Origin: Acinetobacter amyesii
GTDB taxonomy: Bacteria > Pseudomonadota > Gammaproteobacteria > Pseudomonadales > Moraxellaceae
Length of the DNA: 64,000 nt
Direction: 5' to 3'
Assembly: GCF_002018365.1 (NCBI RefSeq)
Contig: NZ_MVKX01000001.1
Span: 671,178 to 735,177, forward strand
Positions 18,902 to 28,001 of the stretch are shown piece after piece. How positions within the stretch are numbered: position 1 is the first letter of the stretch; every line of letters starts with the position of its first letter. Under the pieces are notes generated by a model. That model did not search any database and was not told where the DNA came from. It saw only the letters and a list, made by a program, of their open reading frames with translations. A program made the position numbers and the translations under genes.

Positions 18902-20503
18902 TTAGTATTGGCTGGCTTCAATTAATTTACGGGTATAGTCCGTTTTTGGTCGCACAAATAGATCTGCGGTGTCTTGAAATTCCATGACTTTGGCATGGCG
19001 CAGTACCAACACTTTTTGACACAAGGCTTTGACCACGTGTAAATCGTGACTGATAAATAAATAACTCATATTAAATTCTTGCTGCAAGCGCCGTAGTAGC
19101 TTCACGATGGCTTTTTGTGTCGTCCGATCAAGTGCTGATGTGGGTTCATCAAGTATCAGCAATTTAGGGCGTAATACCAACGCACGTGCTAAGGCGACTC
19201 TCTGCCGTTGCCCACCCGATAACTCATGTGGATAACGCTGCTTAAATGAGCTGGCTAATTCGACTTTCTGCAATGCTTCATCTATACGCTGTGCAATTTC
19301 ATTTGCAGATAAATGCTGTAAGGCCAGACCTTCCCCAATGGTTTGCTCTACATTTAGCCGCGGATTTAAACTACTGAATGGATCTTGAAAGACGATTTGA
19401 AATTCACGACGTAAAGGTCTGAGCTGTTTTTCTGAAAGTTGATTGATGGCGTGTTGATTTAACATAATTTCGCCATCACTTTCTATGAGCCGAGCAATAG
19501 CCAGTGCTAAAGAGCTTTTCCCTGAACCACTCTCTCCAACAATACCGATCGACTCACCTTCAGCTACTGTTAAATCCAAAGCTTCTACCGCAACGACATA
19601 ATTTTTGATGCGGTTCAATAAGCCTTGTTTGACTGGGAACTTCACTCCTAACTGGCGTAATTCTATAAGTGTCTGCGTTTGCGAAACATCTATTGCTACA
19701 CCAAAATCATGGTCTAATAAATTTTTGGTATACGCCTGCTTCGGTTGCTCAAAAATTTCCTGAACATTACCTTGCTCCACCACTTGCCCACGATTCATCA
19801 CAATCACATGTTCTGCATAGCGCTTGACCAAATTCAGGTCATGGCTAATTAATATCATCGCCATATTACGCTGCTGTTGTAGCGACTTTAATAAATTCAA
19901 GATTTGCGCTTGCAAGGTGACATCTAAAGCCGTGGTTGGCTCATCAGCGATTAAAATATCAGGATCTAAGGCCAATGCCATGGCAATCATGACACGTTGA
20001 CGCTGCCCGCCTGATAACTCATGTGGATAGCGCCTTAACTTATCTTCAGCATCAGGAATTCCGACATCATTTAATAATTCTATAACCCGCTGCCGAGTTT
20101 TTGCCTTAGACCATCCCTGTAACAACAGTGACTCACCAACTATCTTTTCAACCCGATGTAAGGGATTTAAGGCCGTCATCGGCTCTTGAAAAATCATGGC
20201 AATTTTCTGTCCACGAATATGTCGGTGCTGTTCAGGACTCAGTCCAAGAATATTCTGTCCATTCAGGCTGACGCTGCCTGTGACCTGTAAATCACTCGAC
20301 AACAAACCGAGTATAGCTAGGCTGCTAATCGATTTACCTGAACCGCTTTCTCCAACAATGGCTATCGTTTCACCTGCATGCAATTTAAAATTTAGGTCTT
20401 CAACCAAGACCTGTGCTGCATGTGAAATATGTAAATGTTCCACCGCTAACACGATGGGAGGTACATTAACTTGATGATTATTGACGTCTAGGATCGAATG
20501 CAT
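18902..20503 (-). CDS. yejF: ABC transporter ATPase, two fused nucleotide-binding domains
   Basis: 533 residues with two complete ABC domains in tandem. Each has a Walker A (GESGSGKS, near residues 43 and 310), a Walker B (LIADEPTTALD, LILDEPTSALD) and a signature (ELSGGQRQRV). Each is followed by the extra C-terminal motif of oligopeptide/dipeptide importers. This matches YejF, the ATPase of the YejABEF peptide importer that also takes up microcin C. The ATG at 20503 overlaps the end of yejE by 26 bp; an upstream TTG (20521) is less likely. Confidence 0.95.
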   Translation of the reverse strand: MHSILDVNNHQVNVPPIVLAVEHLHISHAAQVLVEDLNFKLHAGETIAIVGESGSGKSISSLAILGLLSSDLQVTGSVSLNGQNILGLSPEQHRHIRGQKIAMIFQEPMTALNPLHRVEKIVGESLLLQGWSKAKTRQRVIELLNDVGIPDAEDKLRRYPHELSGGQRQRVMIAMALALDPDILIADEPTTALDVTLQAQILNLLKSLQQQRNMAMILISHDLNLVKRYAEHVIVMNRGQVVEQGNVQEIFEQPKQAYTKNLLDHDFGVAIDVSQTQTLIELRQLGVKFPVKQGLLNRIKNYVVAVEALDLTVAEGESIGIVGESGSGKSSLALAIARLIESDGEIMLNQHAINQLSEKQLRPLRREFQIVFQDPFSSLNPRLNVEQTIGEGLALQHLSANEIAQRIDEALQKVELASSFKQRYPHELSGGQRQRVALARALVLRPKLLILDEPTSALDRTTQKAIVKLLRRLQQEFNMSYLFISHDLHVVKALCQKVLVLRHAKVMEFQDTADLFVRPKTDYTRKLIEASQY

Positions 20504-21491
20504 CACGTGTCGCTTCCCCAATGTAAATCAATAAAGACAGCACGATCGCTAAGGTAAAAAACCCCGATAAGGCTAGCCATGGTGCATTCAGATTGTTTTT
20601 CCCTTGAAGTAATAACTCACCTAATGACGCTGCATCAGGCGGTAAGCCATAACCTAAGAAATCCAAGGCTGTCAGTGCAGTAATATTTGCCGTAAGCATG
20701 AAAGGTAGCTGTGACAGACTGGAACTCATCGCATTTGGTAAGATATGCCGAAACATAATAGTGCTATCTGTAACGCCAAGACTCCGTGCAGCACAGACAT
20801 AATCAAAATTACGAGCCCTTAAAAACTCTGCACGAACCAAGCCGACCAAAGTAGGCCAGCCAAACAACAACATAATAGCAAAGAGCCAATACACACTCGG
20901 TGTAAACATACTGACCAAAATCATCACCATGAATAGCATCGGTAGTCCGCCCCAGACTTCTAAAATCCGTTGACCGATCAGATCTACCCAGCCACCATAG
21001 TAACCCTGTATCGCCCCAGCCATGATGCCCAATATGGCTGAAGCAAACGTTAATGCAAAACCAAACAAGAGCGACACACGTAATCCATATAAAATACGTG
21101 CGAGCACATCACGCCCTTGGTCATCGGTACCAAGCCAATTTTGTGCAGTTGGGGCAGATGGCACGGGCACAGCCAGTTCTAAATTCGGTGTTTGATAGGA
21201 AAATTTAATCAGTGGCCATACAGCCCAACCTTTATCGTCAATCAGTTGCTGCACCACAGGATCTTTATAATCAGCCTCAGTTTCAAATACCCCACCGAAT
21301 GCGGTCTCTGGATAGCTTTTTAGTACGGGTACATATAAAGAATCATCGTATTTGACCAAGAGCGGCTTATCATTGGCAATGAATTCGACAGCTAGTGACA
21401 ATATAAAAATCAAGGCAAAACTGATAAAGCATGTAAAGCCTAATTTATTTTCTTTAAACCGTTGAAATCGCGCTTGCATGATCGGAGACAT
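20478..21491 (-). CDS. yejE: ABC transporter permease YejE
   Basis: 337-residue inner-membrane permease of the DppC type. An N-terminal helix is followed by a long periplasmic insert (~35-135) typical of YejE. NWLGTDDQGRDVLARILYGLR and the EAA-type loop AARSLGVTDSTIMFRHILPN contact the ATPase. The start overlaps the yejB stop by one base (TAATG), indicating tight coupling. It works with YejB as the membrane heterodimer. Confidence 0.95.
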   Translation of the reverse strand: MSPIMQARFQRFKENKLGFTCFISFALIFILSLAVEFIANDKPLLVKYDDSLYVPVLKSYPETAFGGVFETEADYKDPVVQQLIDDKGWAVWPLIKFSYQTPNLELAVPVPSAPTAQNWLGTDDQGRDVLARILYGLRVSLLFGFALTFASAILGIMAGAIQGYYGGWVDLIGQRILEVWGGLPMLFMVMILVSMFTPSVYWLFAIMLLFGWPTLVGLVRAEFLRARNFDYVCAARSLGVTDSTIMFRHILPNAMSSSLSQLPFMLTANITALTALDFLGYGLPPDAASLGELLLQGKNNLNAPWLALSGFFTLAIVLSLLIYIGEATRDAFDPRRQ

Positions 21492-22558
21492 TATTTTGCC
21501 CCCTGTGAATCAAAATTAATTCGTGGATCAATCATTTGATACATAACATCACTGATTAATCTTAAGATCAGCCCCATCAAGGTAAAAATAAACAAGGTGC
21601 CAAAAATCACTGGATAATCGCGCTGTACAATGGCTTCAAATCCTAACAACCCCAGACCATCTAGATTGAAAATAATTTCAATAAATAGATTTCCCACAAA
21701 GAAAATGCCAATCAAGGCTTCTGGCAGACCAGCAATGACAATGAGCATTGCATTACGAAATACATGTCCATATAGCACACGTGATTCGGTCAAACCTTTA
21801 GAACGAGCCGCAAGAACATATTGTTTATTCAGTTCTTCCATAAAGGAGTATTTGGTCAGATAAGTTAAGCCTGCAAAACCACCAATCAACATGGCAAACA
21901 AAGGCAACGCCATATGCCAAAAATAATCTGCAATTTTGCCAAATACACTTAAATCAGCAAAATTCTCTGAAACTAAACCTTGCAGAGGAAACCACTGAAA
22001 ATATGAACCACCTGCAAAAAAAACAATGAGTAAAATGGCAAAGGCAAAAGCAGGAATGGCGTAGCCTATAGCCAATAAAATAGACGTACTTTTATCAAAT
22101 AACAGACCATGTTGACGGGCTTTTTTAATGCCTAAAGGAATAGACACCATATAGATCAGCAAGGTACTCCATAAACCAAGGGATAAGGATACAGGCAGCT
22201 TTTCCCAAAGTAGCTGGGTCACAGGCTTATCTTTAAAAAAACTGGTACCAAAATCTAGCGTCATATAGCCCTTTAACATGAGCCAAAAACGTTCGAACAA
22301 TGGCTTATCGAAACCATATTGCGCTTCGATTTTTGCCACCATTTCTTCACTGAGGCCTTTAGCACCTTGGTATTTACTGCCTGTCGTCGCAGTTTCACCA
22401 CCGCCGGTATTGCCCATGCCTTGAAAGGACTCAGCTTGCTGTATGGCTTGTTCAACAGGTCCTCCTGGTGCAATCTGAATCACGACTAAGTTAATCAGTA
22501 AAATGAAAAACAATGTTGGAATAATCAGGAGCAATCTTTTTAAAATATATGTGCCCAT
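21491..22558 (-). CDS. yejB: ABC transporter permease YejB
   Basis: 355-residue permease of the DppB type. The N-terminal signature is YILKRLLLIIPTLFFILL, with a periplasmic insert containing a glycine/threonine-rich stretch (~45-70). The coupling loop is AARSKGLTESRVLYGHVFRNA. Six helices are predicted. It follows yejA by 33 bp and precedes yejE with a one-base overlap. Confidence 0.95.
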   Translation of the reverse strand: MGTYILKRLLLIIPTLFFILLINLVVIQIAPGGPVEQAIQQAESFQGMGNTGGGETATTGSKYQGAKGLSEEMVAKIEAQYGFDKPLFERFWLMLKGYMTLDFGTSFFKDKPVTQLLWEKLPVSLSLGLWSTLLIYMVSIPLGIKKARQHGLLFDKSTSILLAIGYAIPAFAFAILLIVFFAGGSYFQWFPLQGLVSENFADLSVFGKIADYFWHMALPLFAMLIGGFAGLTYLTKYSFMEELNKQYVLAARSKGLTESRVLYGHVFRNAMLIVIAGLPEALIGIFFVGNLFIEIIFNLDGLGLLGFEAIVQRDYPVIFGTLFIFTLMGLILRLISDVMYQMIDPRINFDSQGAK

Positions 22559-22591
22559 GTTGCTTTAACATTCCTTATCATTCAGGTGTAT

Positions 22592-24430
22592 TTATTGCTG
22601 CCGTAGATATTGTGTTATTTGCTTGGCTTGAGCTGCATCACTCCACCAATAGTCAATCCCTACAGAAAGTTTAGGTTTGACATAAGGTTGCTTATACATA
22701 TGCCAATAGGCAAACCAGTTTTCACTTTGCCCAAACATTGGGATTTGATAATAACCCGCTCTAAGCAGGCGGTCTAAAACACGCGTACGAACAATCAATT
22801 CCTCCCGATTTGGAGCATTGATCACCTGTTGAATAAGCTTATCAATCACAGGATTTTTAATCCCAGCATAATTATAATTACCCACTTGATCGGCTGCTTG
22901 ACTGCCCCAAAGTTGAGCTTGCTCACCCGCTGGAGTGAGCGATTGAGGCATTTCATCCACGATCATATCAAAGTCAATATTTCGCATACGCTCGGTGTAT
23001 TGCGGTCCATCGACTTGTCGTAATAACACCTGAATACCTAAACGTTTCAAATTTCGTATAAATGGCATTAAGGTTCGCTGCAAATCTTGTTGCTGAATCA
23101 AGATTTCGAATTTCACAGGCTGAGATTTTGCATCCACCAATCTGCCGTCTTGATAACGATAACCCGCATTCAATAACAGTTGACGTGCATGCAGAAGGTT
23201 TTTTCGATTAATTCCACTGCCATCAGAAACGGGATATTGCCAATTGGATAAAACCCCCTGTCGTTGAATAGGATCAAGTTGCGATAACATCGGTTTTAAA
23301 ATATCCAACTCTTGGATAGAGGGTTTCCCCTTCGCTTCTAGCACACTATTACTAAAATAACTCTGTAAACGCTGATACTGCCCATAAAACAACGCTCTAT
23401 TTTGCCATTCAAAATCATAAGCATAGGTTAAAGCTTGTCGAAAGCGAATATCCCTAAATGGCGCACGGCGGGTATTAAATACGAGACTTTTTGTGGGAAT
23501 CGGTCTTTCATGTTTAAAGCGATATTTGACAATTTTACCGTCTTTAAAAGCAGGAAAATTGTACGCTCCCACCCAATTACGTGCAGTCTTTTCCTCATAT
23601 AACGTAAATTGACCCGCTTTAAAGCCTTCGAAGGCAATGTCTGGACTGCGGTAATATACATATTTCAGATGGTTAAAATTATATCGACCACAATTAACGG
23701 CTAAGTTCTGCCCCCAATAGTTAGGATTACGCTTATAGCGAATACTCCTACCTGCATCGATCTTCTCAATCGTGTAAGGGCCAGAGCCTAAGATGGGCTG
23801 CAATGTAATTTGAGTAAAATCTTTTTTTGCCCAATCTTTTTGGGAATAAATCGGCATTTGCGCCAAAATCATGGGCATATCAGTATTATGTCCAGATTTA
23901 AAACTCATCTTCACCTGATATTTAGATAAAACATCTGTTTTGTCCAAATCTGCTAAGTACATTTGTAGACCGGGATTTGATTTAGTTTGGAATGTATCAA
24001 AACTAAACTTCACATCATCTGCTGTTAAGGCACTCCCATCACTAAATCGTGCTTTGGAGTTTAAATGAAAAATAACAAAATTAGTTTTTTCCGGGTCAAA
24101 TGTCACTTTTTCGGCAAGTAACGGATACATCACGCCCGGTTCATCTAAAGATGAACTCATCAAACTATCAAATAGATAATTGATACCTTCAACAGAACGC
24201 CCTTTTCCATTCATGCTGTTTAAATTATCAAAACTCCCAATACTCGAAGTCGTGATATATCCCCCCTTATTGGCAAGAGGATTGGCATAGGGCATTGCCT
24301 GTAATTGATGATATTGAGGGCTACTATGTATGGCAAGAAAAGGCGTGGTCTGCAAAGCAGCCCACGCCCCTGTTGAAAGTATGCTCACAGTCATACCAAA
24401 CACGTAACGCGAAGTTGAAGCAGAATACAT
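22592..24430 (-). CDS. yejA: Periplasmic peptide-binding protein YejA
   Basis: 612 residues, extracellular solute-binding protein family 5. The signal peptide ends at TGAWA-ALQ. Family elements are LFDSLMSSSLDEPG, FHLNSKARFSDGSALTADDV and SGPYTIEKIDAGRSI, plus the C-terminal lobe. It delivers ligand to YejBEF. In E. coli this system imports microcin C and peptides; some alphaproteobacterial relatives import cell-wall muropeptides. Here the gene follows mltD by only 26 bp on the same strand, which favours a role in importing murein products (inference). Confidence 0.93.
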   Translation of the reverse strand: MYSASTSRYVFGMTVSILSTGAWAALQTTPFLAIHSSPQYHQLQAMPYANPLANKGGYITTSSIGSFDNLNSMNGKGRSVEGINYLFDSLMSSSLDEPGVMYPLLAEKVTFDPEKTNFVIFHLNSKARFSDGSALTADDVKFSFDTFQTKSNPGLQMYLADLDKTDVLSKYQVKMSFKSGHNTDMPMILAQMPIYSQKDWAKKDFTQITLQPILGSGPYTIEKIDAGRSIRYKRNPNYWGQNLAVNCGRYNFNHLKYVYYRSPDIAFEGFKAGQFTLYEEKTARNWVGAYNFPAFKDGKIVKYRFKHERPIPTKSLVFNTRRAPFRDIRFRQALTYAYDFEWQNRALFYGQYQRLQSYFSNSVLEAKGKPSIQELDILKPMLSQLDPIQRQGVLSNWQYPVSDGSGINRKNLLHARQLLLNAGYRYQDGRLVDAKSQPVKFEILIQQQDLQRTLMPFIRNLKRLGIQVLLRQVDGPQYTERMRNIDFDMIVDEMPQSLTPAGEQAQLWGSQAADQVGNYNYAGIKNPVIDKLIQQVINAPNREELIVRTRVLDRLLRAGYYQIPMFGQSENWFAYWHMYKQPYVKPKLSVGIDYWWSDAAQAKQITQYLRQQ

Positions 24431-24456
24431 TCAACTTAACTCCTTTATGTTTGGAC

Positions 24457-27400
24457 TCAGTTCGGTACTTTAATCACTTCACCAATACGTAACTGAGCAG
24501 ACGGTTGCATATCATTCATTTCAGCGAGTTTTGATGTATCTAGTCCATAACGACTTGCTAAACCAATCAACGTATCGCCGCGTTTAATACGGTATTCACT
24601 AATGGTTTTAGGAACTTGTAAATTTTGACCAACACGAAGCCCAGCACGCGGGTTCAAGTTATTTAACTCAGCCAATGCTGCCACAGTTAAGCCTGTCCGA
24701 CTAGCAATCGAATTTAAAGACTCGCCTGATTTCACAGTATAGCTTTCAGTATTTGTTGGTTTCACATTGCTCGTAGAGGATTTAGCTTCCGTTTTTTTGG
24801 TTTCAGTTGCTTTACTAGCTACATCAGCAGGTAGTTCACCATCTACTTTTAAACGCTGCCCTACACGAATCGCACTATTGGTATTTAGGCCATTTAATTC
24901 AGCTAAATAACGCAATTGAAGATGATATTTCTTCGCAATCACACCCAGCGTTTCACCTGATTTCACCACATGAATATCGGTCGCTTCAACAGAATTCGTT
25001 CGTGTATTGGTTTTGCTTTCAGTTTTGGCCGGCTCAACTTTAGTTTCTACTTTAACCGGTGCGACATCACCTGTTAATTTTAATTTCTGCCCAACACGTA
25101 GACCTGAACTCCGCTCTATGCCATTTAAATTTGCGACATAGTCCATGCCTAAATCATAGCGGCTAGCAATGCCTGTCAGTGTATCGCCAGACTGCACCAC
25201 ATAACTATCCGGAACAGTTGAACTTGCAGGTACTTTAATGCTTTGCCCCGCCATCAGCCCACTATTTGCCGACATGTCATTTAGACTCGCCAATTCAGAC
25301 AAACTTATTTTTGACTGCGTCGCAATGCTGTAAAGCGTATCACCACGCTGCACTTTATAGCTTTCAACTTTATAAGCAGGATCAACTTTGACATTTTCAA
25401 TGCGATTCACCACTTTGCTGTCGAGCTTTTCAACTTTGCTCTCAACCCCAGCTACAGCTTGTAATGGCACATTAATTTTTTGCCCCACCATCAAACTACT
25501 GCCAGCCGTTAAGCCCGTTGTTAAATCTGCCAACTCTTGATTTGACAGCGCATAACGATCTGCAATAAGTTTTAGATATTCACCACGTTTTACCGTGTAG
25601 GCTTTGGTTTGAACTTTTGCAGATTTTTCGACAACTTGAGCTGCTTTCTTGTCCGCTTCCAATTTTGCTTTAGATGCAGACGTTTCTTTTAAGGATAATT
25701 TCTGCCCAACATATAAACCACTCGTGGTGGTTAAACCATTGTAGTCTGCGAGTTGTTTCGTACTTAAACCAAATTGGCTCGCCACTGCTGTAAGACTGTC
25801 ATTTGCTTTGACCACATAGCTATCTGCGATAGGCTTGGCTTTCGATTCTTCATTATTTTGGACAATCGGTTTCGCATCATATAAATAGATGGTCGTACCG
25901 ACATACAAGGTCGAATCTGGAGAAATTTGGTTCCAAGCTGCAATATCACGCCAATTCACGCCATTTTTCATCGCGATCAATGCTAATGTGTCGCCCGCCA
26001 AAACTGTATAAGTACTGCGTTTACCTTTAGGTGGTACAACGACAATTTCAGAATCTGTACGAATGACATTTTTACCTTGGTTGCGTTTGGCTTCTTCGGA
26101 ATCTGCACCTGTATTTTCAGCCACGCTTTTCGGGTAAGAGAAACCTTTAGTCAGTTCTTTACCTTGTTGATCTGCAATCGACTGACTGGTCTGAATCGCA
26201 GTCAACTTAATCTTGCCATCATAAGGATCGACAATTTCAGTGCCTTTCGGCGCAATAGCTTTAATTTCCTGAACGACTTCTTCTTGCTCTGCTTTGGTCG
26301 CTACTGGTTTTAATACCTCATCGACTGTTTTGGTCTCACCTTCAGCTTTAATTGCCGCCATAATTTGCTCACGCTCATTTGCGCTGAGTGGTGGCTCGAC
26401 AGACACGGCTTTCACAGGCGTCGAAGGTGTTACAGCGACTGGAATACGCGGCGCACTTGGAATATCACTATTCGATGCAAAAGCAGCCAAAGCAGATGAT
26501 CCTATTGGCGTTTTGCCTTTCGTTCCTGATGGAATACTTGGCGTTACCGTTGCAGCGACTACAGGTGGTTTGGCAGAAGCTGTCACTGTCGGCTGTGTGG
26601 TCAGCGTAGGCGGCGTCACTTTTGCAGGCTGAATAGTTTTACTATTTAATTCCGGCGGAGTAACACGTGACGGTGTTATTTCAACATTATTTTTTGGTAG
26701 GTTATAAGTTGAATTACTTGCCCAATAACCTGATGAACCACCTGATTGTAATTTTTTCAAACGTGCATCGACTGATGGACTCACATCCGCAGGAATTAAA
26801 ATCCGCATTGGGCTGCTACTATCAATCACATCGCCACGATGTCCAGGGTTTAGTGCATAAAGTTCTGCACGACTTAAACCAGTAATAGATGCAATTTCAT
26901 TTAAATTTGCAGGCCCTACAGCCACTTCACGAAAGTGTGGACGGTTAGCAATTGGCGGTAAACTTACGCCATAAGCACTTGGATTTTTAATAATTTGAGC
27001 AACAGCCAAGAAACGTGGGACATAGTTCATAGTTTCTTGTGGCAGTTTTAACGACCAATAATCGGTTGGCAAACCTGCTGCACGGTTACGGTTAATCGCC
27101 TGTTGAATACGGCCCGGCCCTGCATTATATGAAGCCAAAGCCAATTCCCACGAACCAAACTGGTTATGTAGCGCACCTAAAAACTCATAAGCTGCACGGG
27201 TAGACTCTACAACGTCACGACGACCATCATACATTGAGGTTTGTTTTAAGCCGTAAATACGTCCAGTACTTGGAATAAACTGCCATAAACCCGCTGCGGC
27301 AGCACTTGAAGTTGCTGCTGGGTCATAAGAACTTTCAATCACTGGCAATAATGCCAATTCGGTCGGCAAACCACGACGTTCTGCTTCTTTAACCGTGTGA

Positions 27401-27795
27401 TATAAATAACGGGATGCACGCGCACTTAAACGGTCAATATACGGCTGACGTGAAATAAACCAACCACGCTGTGCTTCAATTCGCGTATCCCAGTGGTTCA
27501 AATCCATTTTGAATCCAACGGTCATACGCTTCCAAACATCACCGTGCTTCAGTACTAAAAGGCGGTCGCCTTCTACGGCACGCATGTCTGTTGCAGAAAG
27601 TAAATCTTCGAGTGAATCTAAACTATTGGCATCGAGAAAGTTTGAGCCGACTTGTTTACTTGCTGAGTTCTGCTTAGTCGTTTGCGATGAAGAACAGCCC
27701 GTCAGACCAAGAGCTGCGAGTGCAGAACCCAAGACTGTAAATTTAAAAATTTGTGGTAACGTAGGCTGCCAGACAGTCGCAGTTGATTTATACAT
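24457..27795 (-). CDS. mltD: Membrane-bound lytic transglycosylase D with eight LysM modules
   Basis: 1112 residues, far longer than E. coli MltD (452). The N-terminus has a lipobox (LGLTGCSSS), so it is an outer-membrane lipoprotein. The GH23 transglycosylase domain (~130-270) has the catalytic glutamate in PVIESSYDP, then GLWQFIPSTGRIYGL and ALASYNAGPGRIQ. A threonine/proline-rich linker (~370-590) follows. Eight LysM modules make up the C-terminal half (from ~595), each starting like YTVKSGESL or YVVQSGDTL and ending VGQKLKV. It cleaves peptidoglycan with formation of 1,6-anhydro-muropeptides. The ATG at 27795 has GGA upstream; the frame extends 24 codons further without support. First gene of the run into yejABEF. 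Confidence 0.95.
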   Translation of the reverse strand: MYKSTATVWQPTLPQIFKFTVLGSALAALGLTGCSSSQTTKQNSASKQVGSNFLDANSLDSLEDLLSATDMRAVEGDRLLVLKHGDVWKRMTVGFKMDLNHWDTRIEAQRGWFISRQPYIDRLSARASRYLYHTVKEAERRGLPTELALLPVIESSYDPAATSSAAAAGLWQFIPSTGRIYGLKQTSMYDGRRDVVESTRAAYEFLGALHNQFGSWELALASYNAGPGRIQQAINRNRAAGLPTDYWSLKLPQETMNYVPRFLAVAQIIKNPSAYGVSLPPIANRPHFREVAVGPANLNEIASITGLSRAELYALNPGHRGDVIDSSSPMRILIPADVSPSVDARLKKLQSGGSSGYWASNSTYNLPKNNVEITPSRVTPPELNSKTIQPAKVTPPTLTTQPTVTASAKPPVVAATVTPSIPSGTKGKTPIGSSALAAFASNSDIPSAPRIPVAVTPSTPVKAVSVEPPLSANEREQIMAAIKAEGETKTVDEVLKPVATKAEQEEVVQEIKAIAPKGTEIVDPYDGKIKLTAIQTSQSIADQQGKELTKGFSYPKSVAENTGADSEEAKRNQGKNVIRTDSEIVVVPPKGKRSTYTVLAGDTLALIAMKNGVNWRDIAAWNQISPDSTLYVGTTIYLYDAKPIVQNNEESKAKPIADSYVVKANDSLTAVASQFGLSTKQLADYNGLTTTSGLYVGQKLSLKETSASKAKLEADKKAAQVVEKSAKVQTKAYTVKRGEYLKLIADRYALSNQELADLTTGLTAGSSLMVGQKINVPLQAVAGVESKVEKLDSKVVNRIENVKVDPAYKVESYKVQRGDTLYSIATQSKISLSELASLNDMSANSGLMAGQSIKVPASSTVPDSYVVQSGDTLTGIASRYDLGMDYVANLNGIERSSGLRVGQKLKLTGDVAPVKVETKVEPAKTESKTNTRTNSVEATDIHVVKSGETLGVIAKKYHLQLRYLAELNGLNTNSAIRVGQRLKVDGELPADVASKATETKKTEAKSSTSNVKPTNTESYTVKSGESLNSIASRTGLTVAALAELNNLNPRAGLRVGQNLQVPKTISEYRIKRGDTLIGLASRYGLDTSKLAEMNDMQPSAQLRIGEVIKVPN

Positions 27796-28001
27796 AAAAA
27801 AATCCAGACAACTCATATAAAATTTATTTTTTAGATATGCCATTGTAGTGAAGCAGGACACAGACACAAGGCGTTAATTTAACGCTATTTCAGTATAAAT
27901 GTTACAAGAAATTAAAAAAATCGCCAGAAATGGATTTCTCCCCGTCATTTGCGTTATACAATATACGGTTCTGAATGCTCGTTTTTCTCCGGATTTGATT
28001 T

